A stretch of DNA of 10,714 nucleotides from SHLQ01 sp051011575 (GCA_051011575.1 JBPCTR010000243.1:1-10714); one strand, 5' to 3'. Shown: positions 1 through 6,454, numbered from the stretch's first letter. The notes: generated by a model from the sequence alone, not told the origin. Translations and numbers: made by a program.

Positions 1-65
1 CCACGGTCGACACGTCCACGAGTACGACGTCGACCACGCTCCCACCCGTCACCGGAGCGAGCTGA
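1..65 (+). CDS. C-terminal end of an unidentified upstream ORF (partial)
   Basis: Reading from base 3, an open frame runs to TGA at 63-65 and ends in a Ser/Thr-rich tail (TVDTSTSTTSTTLPPVTGAS). Such tails are common at the ends or linkers of exported actinobacterial proteins. The stop lies one base before the GTG of the next gene, which would fit an operon. A competing frame (from base 2) stops at TGA 68-70 and overlaps that GTG, and it cannot be excluded from 65 bases. A gene upstream of apbE often encodes an FMN-binding-domain protein, but nothing visible here proves that. Confidence 0.35.
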   Translation, partial: TVDTSTSTTSTTLPPVTGAS

Positions 66-66
66 G

Positions 67-993
67 GTGATTGGCGAGGTCCCCCTCGTCGATGGCCGAT
101 TCCGGGCGCTCGGGTCGGACTGTCGGATCGCGATCGATCTCGACGAGAACACGCTTCACCAGAGCATTCACCGCATTGAGGATTTGGAAGCCCGATGGAG
201 CCGATTTCGGGAGGACTCGGAGGTCGCCCACCTCAACCGGTCTGCGGGCGAGTGGGTCGACCTGTCGTCGATCACGATCGACCTTCTTGATCGAGCGCAG
301 CGCGCGGCCACCGCAACCGGTGGGCGTTTCGACGCCTTGATGCTCAGAGACCTCGAGGCGATCGGCTACGACCGGTCGTTCGAGCTTCTGGCGGACTCCG
401 CCAGCGCGCCGGCAGCGCCAACTCGCGCGCCGAACGCCTCCTCGATCGAGATCGAGGGCGGCATGGCGAGGATCCCAGCCGGGTCGGCATTCGATCCGGG
501 TGGCCTCGGCAAGGGCGTGGCGGCCGATCTCGTTCTGGACGACCTGCTCGACGCCGGAGCGCGTTGGGCGATCGTGTCACTCGGTGGCGACATCAGATTC
601 GGTGGCGAAATACTTGCCGAACTCGGAAGCGGCCTCGTGATTGAGAACCCGCTCTCGATGGGCACGGAATGGGGCCGATCGACCGTCGACAGCGGTGCCA
701 TCGCCACGAGCAGCACGCGCGGACGCTCGTGGGTGGCTGGGGACACGACTCGCCACCACCTGCTCGATCCCCGAACCCGCCTACCCTCCGATGGCCCGCG
801 CATCGCCGCGACCGCTCATGCCCAAGAGGCGTGGTGGGCCGACGTCATCGCCAAATGCGTCGTGATCGATCCGATGGTCGACACCGACGACCTCGACGAC
901 TGGTCGGCAAGTGCACTCACCTTCCACACCGACGGCTCGACCGAGCTCCTCGGGTCGACCGACTCGCCGCTTCATCGGGCGGCGTCGACATGA
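67..993 (+). CDS. apbE: FAD:protein FMN transferase (ApbE family)
   Basis: ApbE moves FMN from FAD onto a Thr/Ser of exported or membrane FMN-binding-domain proteins, making covalent flavoproteins for electron transport. The 308-residue product shows the family landmarks in order: SRFREDSEV (45-53), GGRFDA (85-90), FDPGGLGKG (142-150), SLGGDIR (171-177), GAIATSS (210-216) and HHLLDPRT (230-237). Near the C terminus is WWADVIAKC (256-264). There the Asp of the usual metal-binding AD...T motif is kept (D259), but the Thr four residues later is Lys263. No lipoprotein or signal peptide is visible, although many bacterial homologues are exported. The GTG start is supported by GGAG at 54-57, nine bases upstream. 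The stop overlaps the next gene's start (ATGA at 990-993), indicating co-translation with the haem membrane protein. Family assignment is secure; the partner flavoprotein is unknown. Confidence 0.92.
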   Translation: MIGEVPLVDGRFRALGSDCRIAIDLDENTLHQSIHRIEDLEARWSRFREDSEVAHLNRSAGEWVDLSSITIDLLDRAQRAATATGGRFDALMLRDLEAIGYDRSFELLADSASAPAAPTRAPNASSIEIEGGMARIPAGSAFDPGGLGKGVAADLVLDDLLDAGARWAIVSLGGDIRFGGEILAELGSGLVIENPLSMGTEWGRSTVDSGAIATSSTRGRSWVAGDTTRHHLLDPRTRLPSDGPRIAATAHAQEAWWADVIAKCVVIDPMVDTDDLDDWSASALTFHTDGSTELLGSTDSPLHRAAST

Positions 994-1625
994 TCGCTCA
1001 GGTAGAGGTCGTCGATCAGATCTGGTGGTACATGAGTCGCGCATCCGGCGTTGTCGCGTGGTCGCTACTGTCGCTCTCGGTTCTCGCAGGTGTGATGCAG
1101 TCGACGCGGTTGTCGCGCAACCTGCCGGCGGGGTGGACCCTCGATCTGCATCGATTTCTCTCGATGCTTTCGATCCTGTTCCTCGCCATCCATCTCGCCG
1201 CTCTCGTGCCCGACAACTTCGTGCACTTCGGCTGGTTGGAGTTGTTTGTGCCCTACGGATCCGAGTGGCGACCCGGAGCGGTGGCGCTCGGTGTCGTGGC
1301 GTTCTGGTTGCTCGTCTGTGTCGAAGCGACATCTCTGATCCGCAGCCACCTCCCGGTACGGCTGTGGCGGACGGTTCACCTACTCAGCTTCGTCGTATGG
1401 GTGCTCGCCACGGCGCATCTGTTGACCGCTGGAACCGACGTGCGGGAGCCATGGTTCCGCATCGCGCAGGCGCTGTTCGGCGCGCTCGTGATCGCTGTGG
1501 TCGGAGCGCGAATCGTGGGTCTGCGCCGGCGGGCGCGGCTACGGGCGTTGGCGATCGAGGAATCGGTACACGTCGACGAGGTCGACACCAGGGAAGGGCG
1601 TGAACTCTCGACTCGACGGGGGTAG
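990..1625 (+). CDS. Ferric-reductase-like transmembrane haem protein
   Basis: A 211-residue polytopic membrane protein with about five hydrophobic helices (roughly 17-37, 57-73, 97-117, 126-147, 157-177) and a charged cytoplasmic tail rich in Arg, Glu and Asp. Two helices each carry a pair of His at near-helical spacing: H54 and H68, H130 and H143. That is the bis-His b-haem pattern of the ferric reductase-like/MsrQ-like transmembrane domain family. No FAD or NAD(P)H domain follows, so it would be only the membrane electron-carrying part. The ATG lies in the ATGA overlap with apbE, which strongly supports this start over any longer in-frame extension inside apbE. The pairing suggests electron transfer between haem and a covalently flavinylated partner (inference). 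Its last 87 bases lie antisense to the 3' end of the minus-strand regulator. Confidence 0.85.
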   Translation: MIAQVEVVDQIWWYMSRASGVVAWSLLSLSVLAGVMQSTRLSRNLPAGWTLDLHRFLSMLSILFLAIHLAALVPDNFVHFGWLELFVPYGSEWRPGAVALGVVAFWLLVCVEATSLIRSHLPVRLWRTVHLLSFVVWVLATAHLLTAGTDVREPWFRIAQALFGALVIAVVGARIVGLRRRARLRALAIEESVHVDEVDTREGRELSTRRG

Positions 1626-2987
1626 TGCGGTGAGCACGTGGCTGCGTTGGGCAGCCGACGGCCACGCGACGTCCTCCCATCTCTGCACGAGTTCGGGGTC
1701 CGGCGCGGTCGACGCCGACCGAGCATCGGTCTTTCGGATGGTGTCTCCGCCCCGGAAGTGCGGCGCCAATTTCGTCGTCGTTCCAACGCTCACGGCGTAG
1801 GGGTTCTTGGACGCGTCCTCGATGTACGTCGCGCACCACCAGTCCCCGCCGTCGGTCACCGTGTGCTGGTAATGCATCATGAAGCTCTGACTGGCCTGCC
1901 ATGCCTGGCGAACGCCCCAGTGCCTCGACACCCGCATGCCCTCGACCGTGCCGTCTTCGTCGGCCGGGTAGTCGATTCCGTCATTCTCGTACGCCTTCGA
2001 AACCACACCGTCGGGGTTGCAGCGCAGGAAATGGACAGGGATGTCCAGGTGCTCGGTTGCCAGATTTGTGAAGCGGTGTGCCGCCATCTCATAGGAGACG
2101 TAGAACGCTTCCTTCAGGTCCTCGATCGAGAGGTCGTTGTTCTCGAAGCTTCGGCGCAGCAGGTCGACGGCCGCCTGTTCGGGAATGAGCGCGGCAGCGG
2201 CGAAGTAGTTCGACTCGACCCGTTGACGGAGGTAGTCGGCGAAGTTACGAGTGGGCTGGTGTTCGAGGGCGTAGTGACCGAGGGTCTGGAGCACGACCGA
2301 GCGAGCCGCTCGCAACTCGACCTCCTCCCGCAGCGGGATGTAGATGATGCGGTTCTTCTGATCGGTCACGGAACGGGCAGAACTGGGCATTCCGTGCGCC
2401 CGTTTGACCTGGAACCCGAAGTGGGCGCCCAGGTCGGTGATGTGGCGTTCCGAGAGCGGCCCCGACCCGGGGTACTCGATTGCCGCGAGAGCGTCGTTCA
2501 CGGTGCCCTCGATGCGGCCGAAGTAGTTGTTCGTCTCGCGCATCTCCCGCCGAAGCTCGGCATTGGCCAACCGCGCTTTGTCCTCGGCCCGAAGCTTTCG
2601 CGTGGTCTCGCCGCCGGATGGACGCGTGGACCAGAGCGTGACGAGGTGGTCGAGCACGTCGTCGCTCATCTTCGCCGTCGGCTTCAGCTTCGGCAGACCC
2701 AACCTCTCGTACCCCGGCTCCTCCTGCGCCGCGGTGAACGCGAGCTCGAGTTCGGCTCTTCGGTTTGGCGGCGTGGGGTCGACGAGCTCAGCGACGCCGA
2801 CGGACAAGGCGTCGGCGAGCGAATTGAGCAGCCCGATCTTCGGTTCGACCCGGCCGTTCTCGAGCTGGCTGAGATACGGCACGGGTTTGTCGACCTGATC
2901 GCCGATGTCGGCGAGGGTGAGCCCACTAAGCCGTCGGTAGTGCCGGATGCGGTGTCCGAGCACAGCGAGGTCCATCTCGTCCGGCAT
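1539..2987 (-). CDS. ScfR/RamB-type transcriptional regulator (XRE HTH + degenerate M78 domain)
   Basis: The 482-residue protein has three parts. Residues about 10-64 are an XRE helix-turn-helix (GHRIRHYRRLSGLTLADIG, then PYLSQLENGRVEPK). Residues about 150-300 resemble the ImmA/IrrE (M78) domain, with ESNYFAAAALIPE at 258-270. A C-terminal region (about 315-460) matches the sensor region of short-chain-fatty-acid regulators such as RamB and PrpR. The HExxH zinc motif is lost: the matching stretch is QTLGH (234-238), so Gln and Thr replace His and Glu, suggesting a ligand-sensing and not proteolytic domain. Only two Cys are present (C323, C385). The ATG at 2987 was chosen because GGGAGG (2992-2997) lies four bases upstream; an in-frame ATG at 3113 would add 42 unconserved-looking residues. 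It is transcribed divergently from the malate synthase-like gene. Related regulators control glyoxylate-shunt or methylcitrate genes; that role here is inferred. Confidence 0.85.
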   Translation of the reverse strand: MPDEMDLAVLGHRIRHYRRLSGLTLADIGDQVDKPVPYLSQLENGRVEPKIGLLNSLADALSVGVAELVDPTPPNRRAELELAFTAAQEEPGYERLGLPKLKPTAKMSDDVLDHLVTLWSTRPSGGETTRKLRAEDKARLANAELRREMRETNNYFGRIEGTVNDALAAIEYPGSGPLSERHITDLGAHFGFQVKRAHGMPSSARSVTDQKNRIIYIPLREEVELRAARSVVLQTLGHYALEHQPTRNFADYLRQRVESNYFAAAALIPEQAAVDLLRRSFENNDLSIEDLKEAFYVSYEMAAHRFTNLATEHLDIPVHFLRCNPDGVVSKAYENDGIDYPADEDGTVEGMRVSRHWGVRQAWQASQSFMMHYQHTVTDGGDWWCATYIEDASKNPYAVSVGTTTKLAPHFRGGDTIRKTDARSASTAPDPELVQRWEDVAWPSAAQRSHVLTALPPSSREFTPFPGVDLVDVYRFLDRQRP

Positions 2988-3067
2988 ATTGCCTCCCGTC
3001 AAATGGAAAGAACACCCATTTTTACTCAACAGGGGGAGATTTGGCGAGTTTTTCTCCACGATCCCTC

Positions 3068-3077
3068 GCAATGTTGC
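3068..3077. promoter_or_regulatory. Short inverted repeat GCAATGTTGC, candidate operator
   Basis: Perfect 4-bp arms (GCAA/TTGC) around TG, in the middle of the divergent region. The half-sites recall the TTTGC-type sites of RamB regulators, but arms this short can arise by chance. Confidence 0.3.
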
Positions 3078-3085
3078 CGAAGAAT

Positions 3086-3097
3086 TCCAAAATTGGA
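3086..3097. promoter_or_regulatory. Short inverted repeat TCCAAAATTGGA, candidate operator
   Basis: Perfect 5-bp arms (TCCAA/TTGGA) around AA, centred 19 bp from the preceding inverted repeat (about two helical turns), in an otherwise GC-rich region. It could be an operator or part of an AT-rich promoter element. Confidence 0.3.
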
Positions 3098-3143
3098 GAT
3101 GTAGGTACTCCACGGGGTCGCGGCGGCTTCAGAAGGTGTGGCG

Positions 3144-3929
3144 ATGAGCATGGCAGTGACGAACATGGCAACTCTCGAGGCCGAGATCGCAACAGGCGTC
3201 GACGTCGTGGCAGACGCCCAGGACCAGGCTCTGGCCGATCGTGTGCTCACACCAGCGACCCTGCGTTTGATCGGCTCATTACACCGACGACTCTGGGACC
3301 GGCGTTCGACGATTCTCCGCGATCGGGCCATCGGCCAGCGGACGGGTGGGCCCTCGGTCGCGGAATCATGGGTCGTCGACCCGTTCGATCCACCCGCCGA
3401 GCTCCACCGCGGCGCGGATCTCCGGGGCGGTGAAGGGTCGAGCTGGGACACTCGTTTGCACGCATTGGCGCAGACATTCGAGGCGAGCGCCGACGCCGGC
3501 GTTGCCCTCGTCCGTGTTCGAGGGTGGGAACAGACGGAATCAGCGATTCTTGTCGACGGTCGTGCCGTGCCCGGTGCCATCGTCGACCTCGTTCTGCTTC
3601 TCAGCCAGAACGCGGAAACACTCCGAGGGACCGGGATCTTCACTCCCGGAGAGACTCGATTCTGGGTGTGTGCCCCCAACATTCCTGATCGTGCGGAAGC
3701 TCGATTGTGGAACGATCTGCTCAACCTCGTGCAGGATCGCCTCGGCATCGATCGCGGCACGATGCGCCTCGTTGTCTCCACCGGGAGTCCGGCTTCGTTC
3801 GCCGAACTCGACGATGTTCTTTTCGAGGTCCGAGCGCACGCCGCCGGACTATGCATGGCCGACGAGAGCGGCGTCGATGACATCTCGGTGAAGGAACTCG
3901 CCGCCCGCCGCGGTGTCGTGGTTGCTTGA
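3144..3929 (+). CDS. Malate synthase A-like half protein, probable pseudoenzyme
   Basis: The 261-residue product follows the N-terminal half of malate synthase A. VLTPATLRLIGSLHRR (34-49) matches the N-terminal helical domain. LVRVRGW (122-128) matches the RPRGWH strand with the catalytic Arg, followed by ILVDGRAVPG (135-144). EARLWNDLLNLVQDRLGI (185-202) and RGTMRLVV (204-211) match the barrel segment before the metal site. The metal-binding Glu (IET in the family) falls on Thr213, and the Asp of GRWDY falls on Ser242 or Glu241. About 40 residues before RGW appear to be missing. The protein then stops, whereas A-type enzymes have about 530 residues, so the rest of the barrel and the catalytic Asp are absent. 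The frame is intact and has its own Shine-Dalgarno (AGAAGG, seven bases before this ATG; an in-frame GTG at 3138 lies too close). Malate synthase activity is very unlikely. A ligand-binding or regulatory role beside the ScfR-type gene is inference; slow decay of an old paralogue is the alternative. Confidence 0.75.
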   Translation: MSMAVTNMATLEAEIATGVDVVADAQDQALADRVLTPATLRLIGSLHRRLWDRRSTILRDRAIGQRTGGPSVAESWVVDPFDPPAELHRGADLRGGEGSSWDTRLHALAQTFEASADAGVALVRVRGWEQTESAILVDGRAVPGAIVDLVLLLSQNAETLRGTGIFTPGETRFWVCAPNIPDRAEARLWNDLLNLVQDRLGIDRGTMRLVVSTGSPASFAELDDVLFEVRAHAAGLCMADESGVDDISVKELAARRGVVVA

Positions 3930-3932
3930 ACC

Positions 3933-3952
3933 AGTTCAGCTACGGCTGAATT
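3933..3952 (+). terminator. Hairpin with UACG tetraloop after the malate synthase-like gene
   Basis: AGTTCAGC (3933-3940) and GCTGAATT (3945-3952) pair over eight positions, including one G-U pair, around TACG. The loop is a C(UACG)G, a member of the very stable UNCG class. It starts three bases after the TGA at 3927-3929. No U-tract follows, so it may be a U-less terminator or a 3'-end stabiliser. Confidence 0.5.
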
Positions 3953-4001
3953 CACCACCGCACACATCGATCAGTGCCGTGCGCTGAGCGCGCCAACCCG
4001 G

Positions 4002-4007
4002 TACAAC
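4002..4007 (+). promoter_or_regulatory. -10-like hexamer TACAAC, candidate leaderless promoter
   Basis: TACAAC ends exactly six bases before the ATG at 4014, so transcription would begin at or next to the start codon. No Shine-Dalgarno precedes this ATG and no good -35 is visible. Leaderless genes of this layout are common in actinobacteria. Confidence 0.4.
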
Positions 4008-4013
4008 TGAGTC

Positions 4014-4706
4014 ATGGGGTTGATGAGCGTCGACCGAGGAACCGACGAGCGCTCGGACTCTCTGCGCACCCGCCGCGACATCGCCCGGACGTATCTGCGG
4101 CATCCTTCACCGCAGGTCATGCTCGTGGCCGTCTTTGTGGCGATCGTGGTTCGGTCGCTTGTGGGCGGCTGGGGTCGCGGTGACGTGATCGTCGCCGCGG
4201 TCACGCTTCCGCTCATCGGCGTGATCGAGTGGGTTCTGCACCTGCGGCTCTTGCACGCGCCCGAGGATTCACGTCGAATGACGCGATTCGGAACGGGTAG
4301 CGGACACCGTGAACACCATCTTGATCCGCTGAACGTCGGTTGGATTCTCCTGGCGGGGCAGGACGCGGCGATCTTCGCCCTGTTGATCGCGGGGTGGACC
4401 GCGGTGTGGTCGCTACCGATCCTGGCGCTCGCGGGTGGCGCCCTGCTGGGGCCATATCTCACGGCTCTCGCGCTGGCCTACCTCTCCCTCGCACACTACG
4501 AGTGGGTCCATTTGATGGTGCACACCCGATACCGCCCGAAGACTCGTTTCTACCGACGTCTCGCCGCCAACCATCGGCTGCATCACTACCGGAACGAGAA
4601 CTACTGGCTGGGAGTCACGAGCAACCTGGGGGATCGGATTCTCCGCACATATCCGGCTGACAAATCAGACGTACCGTTGTCGGACACCGCCCGGACCCTC
4701 GGCTGA
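4014..4706 (+). CDS. Membrane fatty acid hydroxylase superfamily (sterol desaturase-like) protein
   Basis: The 230-residue membrane protein has hydrophobic helices at about 35-50, 58-75, 109-128, 132-145 and 146-160, and the histidine clusters of the diiron FA_hydroxylase superfamily. These are H76/H81 in EWVLHLRLLH, HREHH (98-102), H161/H166/H170 in HYEWVHLMVH, and HRLHH (187-191) followed by NYWLGVTSNLGDRILRTYP. Enzymes of this superfamily use O2 and a di-iron centre to hydroxylate or desaturate lipids, sterols or carotenoids; the substrate here cannot be told from sequence. The ATG at 4014 has a -10-like hexamer six bases upstream and no Shine-Dalgarno, suggesting a leaderless message. An in-frame ATG at 4023 is an alternative. 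It ends 23 bases before glnS. Confidence 0.85.
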   Translation: MGLMSVDRGTDERSDSLRTRRDIARTYLRHPSPQVMLVAVFVAIVVRSLVGGWGRGDVIVAAVTLPLIGVIEWVLHLRLLHAPEDSRRMTRFGTGSGHREHHLDPLNVGWILLAGQDAAIFALLIAGWTAVWSLPILALAGGALLGPYLTALALAYLSLAHYEWVHLMVHTRYRPKTRFYRRLAANHRLHHYRNENYWLGVTSNLGDRILRTYPADKSDVPLSDTARTLG

Positions 4707-4717
4707 GGCCGCGCCGC

Positions 4718-4723
4718 TAGCCT
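4718..4723 (+). promoter_or_regulatory. -10-like hexamer TAGCCT, candidate leaderless promoter of glnS
   Basis: TAGCCT (TAnnnT type) ends exactly six bases before the GTG at 4730, the same spacing as for the gene before it. There is no Shine-Dalgarno between it and the GTG, and no clear -35. It suggests glnS has its own start within the 23-bp gap. Confidence 0.45.
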
Positions 4724-4729
4724 GACCGC

Positions 4730-6412
4730 GTGCACTCCGAGGCAGCGACCGAACCCACTTCCACCGACTTCGTACGCGAGAAGATTCGCGCCGACAACGC
4801 CTCGGACAAGTTCGGTGGCCGGGTGCAGACTCGATTCCCACCCGAACCCAACGGGTACCTGCACATCGGTCACGCGAAGTCGATATACCTGAACTTCGGG
4901 ATCGCCGACGATTTCGACGGCGTGTGCCGGCTTCGCTTCGACGACACGAACCCCGAGACCGAAGACCAGGACTTCGTCGACGGCATCATCGCGGACGTGC
5001 GCTGGCTGGGATTCGAGCCCGGCGAGGCGGTGTACGCCTCGGACTACTTCGAGCAGCTCTATGCCTGGGCCGAGTCCCTCATCGAGCGGGGACTCGCCTA
5101 CGTGGACGATCAGGATGCCGAGGCGATTTCGACCCACCGGGGTGGCTTCACGACTCCGGGCACGAACAGCCCGTGGCGCGACCGAACCGCGGAAGACAAC
5201 CTGGACCTCTTCCGTCGGATGCGTGCGGGCGAATTCGCCGACGGCGAACGGGTCCTGCGCGCCAAGATCGACATGAACCACGAGAACATGCAGATGCGTG
5301 ATCCCGTGCTGTACCGCATCCGACGTGCCCACCACGTCCGCACAGGGGACGAGTGGTGTATCTACCCGACGTACGACTGGGCTCATGGTCAGTCGGACGC
5401 GATCGAAGGTGTTACGCACTCCCTCTGCACCCTGGAGTTCGACAGCCACCGACCTCTGTACAACTGGGCACTCGAGAACCTCGATCTCCCTGGTGACCAG
5501 CCCGAGCAGACCGAGTTCGCCCGCCTCAACCTGACCTACACGGTGACCTCGAAGCGGAAGCTCCGGCAGCTCGTCGACGACGGAGTCGTCGGTGGCTGGG
5601 ATGATGCCCTGATGCCAACGTTGCGCGGCGTGCGCCGGCGCGGGTACCCGCCAGCAGCGATTCGGGCGTTCATGGATCACATCGGCGTGGCCAAGACCAA
5701 CAGCACGCACGACATCGAGCTGCTCGAGTCGTTCATCCGCACCGAGTTGAACCGAACGGCCCTCCGACGGATGGCGGTGTTGAGGCCGCTCAAGCTCGTT
5801 ATCACGAACTGGCCGGAAGGTCAGGACGACATACGAGAGGCGATCAACAATCCTGAGGACGACATGGCCGGCAGGCGCGAGGTTCCGTTCTCGGGTGAGC
5901 TCTGGATCGAGCAGGACGACTTCTCGCTGGATCCCCCTCCGAAGTATTTTCGTCTTGCGATCGGTCGGGAGGTGCGGCTCCGCGCTGGCTACTTCGTGAC
6001 CGCCACCGACGCCATCACCGACGACGACGGCAACGTCGTGGAAGTGCGTTGCACATACGACCCCGAGACCGCCGGCGGGCAGGCCCCCGACGGCCGAAAG
6101 GTGAAAGCCACGATTCACTGGGTGTCGGCACCGCATGCAATCGATGCAACCGTCAACCTCTATGAACGCCTCTTCACCGAGTCGCATCCGGGCGCCGACG
6201 GCTCGGATCCGATATCGAGTCTGAACGCCGAGGCGCGCGAGGTGATCACCGACGCCAAGCTCGAACCAGCCCTGGCCGATGTCGAGCGCGGCGAGATTGT
6301 GCAGTTCGAGCGACTCGGCTACTTCGCAGCCGATCTCGACGACGCCATGGTCTTCCACCGTACGGTCGGGCTGCGCGACGAGTGGGCCAACATTCAAAAA
6401 CGGCGCCAGTAG
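4730..6412 (+). CDS. glnS: Glutaminyl-tRNA synthetase
   Basis: GlnRS charges tRNA-Gln with glutamine using ATP in the cytoplasm. The 560-residue product is close to the E. coli length (about 554) and follows it end to end. It has FPPEPNGYLHIGHAKS (36-51, class I HIGH motif), RFDDTNPETE (69-78), CIYPTYDWAHG (210-220), THSLCTLEF (229-237) and the signature loop VTSKRKL (272-278). In that loop Thr replaces the usual Met of VMSKRKL. Then come GWDD and MPTLRGVRRRGY, the anticodon-binding beta-barrels (VPFSGELWI, GRKVKATIHWVSAPHA) and the terminal FHRTVGLRDEWA. There is no YqeY fusion. The start is a GTG placed six bases after TAGCCT, and the N-terminal DFVREKI aligns with the family, so no longer start is needed. 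Most actinobacteria make Gln-tRNA by GatCAB amidation, so a GlnRS suggests a lineage with this gene or past transfer. Confidence 0.95.
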   Translation: MHSEAATEPTSTDFVREKIRADNASDKFGGRVQTRFPPEPNGYLHIGHAKSIYLNFGIADDFDGVCRLRFDDTNPETEDQDFVDGIIADVRWLGFEPGEAVYASDYFEQLYAWAESLIERGLAYVDDQDAEAISTHRGGFTTPGTNSPWRDRTAEDNLDLFRRMRAGEFADGERVLRAKIDMNHENMQMRDPVLYRIRRAHHVRTGDEWCIYPTYDWAHGQSDAIEGVTHSLCTLEFDSHRPLYNWALENLDLPGDQPEQTEFARLNLTYTVTSKRKLRQLVDDGVVGGWDDALMPTLRGVRRRGYPPAAIRAFMDHIGVAKTNSTHDIELLESFIRTELNRTALRRMAVLRPLKLVITNWPEGQDDIREAINNPEDDMAGRREVPFSGELWIEQDDFSLDPPPKYFRLAIGREVRLRAGYFVTATDAITDDDGNVVEVRCTYDPETAGGQAPDGRKVKATIHWVSAPHAIDATVNLYERLFTESHPGADGSDPISSLNAEAREVITDAKLEPALADVERGEIVQFERLGYFAADLDDAMVFHRTVGLRDEWANIQKRRQ

Positions 6413-6427
6413 TTAGCCAAACGCTGT

Positions 6428-6454
6428 ATCTCGTTCGACTCTGTCGGTCGAGAT
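6428..6454 (+). terminator. Hairpin downstream of glnS (first of two)
   Basis: ATCTCGTTCGAC (6428-6439) and GTCGGTCGAGAT (6443-6454) form a 12-position stem with one T-T mismatch and one G-T pair around TCT. It begins 15 bases after the glnS stop. No T-run follows, so it would act as a U-less actinobacterial-type terminator if it is one. Confidence 0.55.

Larger units (their letters stand above)
2988..3143. promoter_or_regulatory. Divergent intergenic region between the ScfR-type regulator and the malate synthase-like gene
   Basis: This 156-bp stretch is clearly more AT-rich than the flanking genes and must hold both 5' regions. It contains the regulator's Shine-Dalgarno (GGGAGG on the minus strand, 2992-2997) and AGAAGG (3131-3136) for the plus-strand gene. 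Two short inverted repeats lie in the middle: GCAA-TG-TTGC at 3068-3077 and TCCAA-AA-TTGGA at 3086-3097. RamB-type proteins in corynebacteria bind TTTGC/GCAAA-type sequences, so the first repeat is a reasonable operator candidate, but it is not a clear match. I could not assign convincing -35/-10 pairs on either strand. Confidence 0.55.

Noticed and set aside
1638..3104. 488-codon plus-strand frame opposite the ScfR-type regulator
   Set aside because: The minus-strand protein has clear HTH and M78-like domains and a Shine-Dalgarno. The plus-strand frame is a compositional shadow.
2988..3113. Longer start for the ScfR-type regulator at the ATG of 3113
   Set aside because: The added 42 residues come from AT-rich promoter-like DNA and precede a good Shine-Dalgarno/ATG pair. 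The family HTH starts close to the chosen ATG.
3026..3967. 313-codon minus-strand frame opposite the malate synthase-like gene
   Set aside because: It is rich in Ser, Arg, Thr and Ala with no domain, and it would run through the divergent promoter region. The plus-strand frame matches malate synthase motifs.
3930..4013. Frameshifted continuation of malate synthase after 3929
   Set aside because: No frame in this short gap shows the missing barrel or C-terminal motifs, and a different gene begins at 4014. Truncation by a simple frameshift is therefore not supported.
4601..6397. 598-codon open frame on the minus strand opposite glnS
   Set aside because: GlnRS on the plus strand is unmistakable along its full length. 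The antisense frame is open because of high GC at third positions, and its translation has no recognisable domain.
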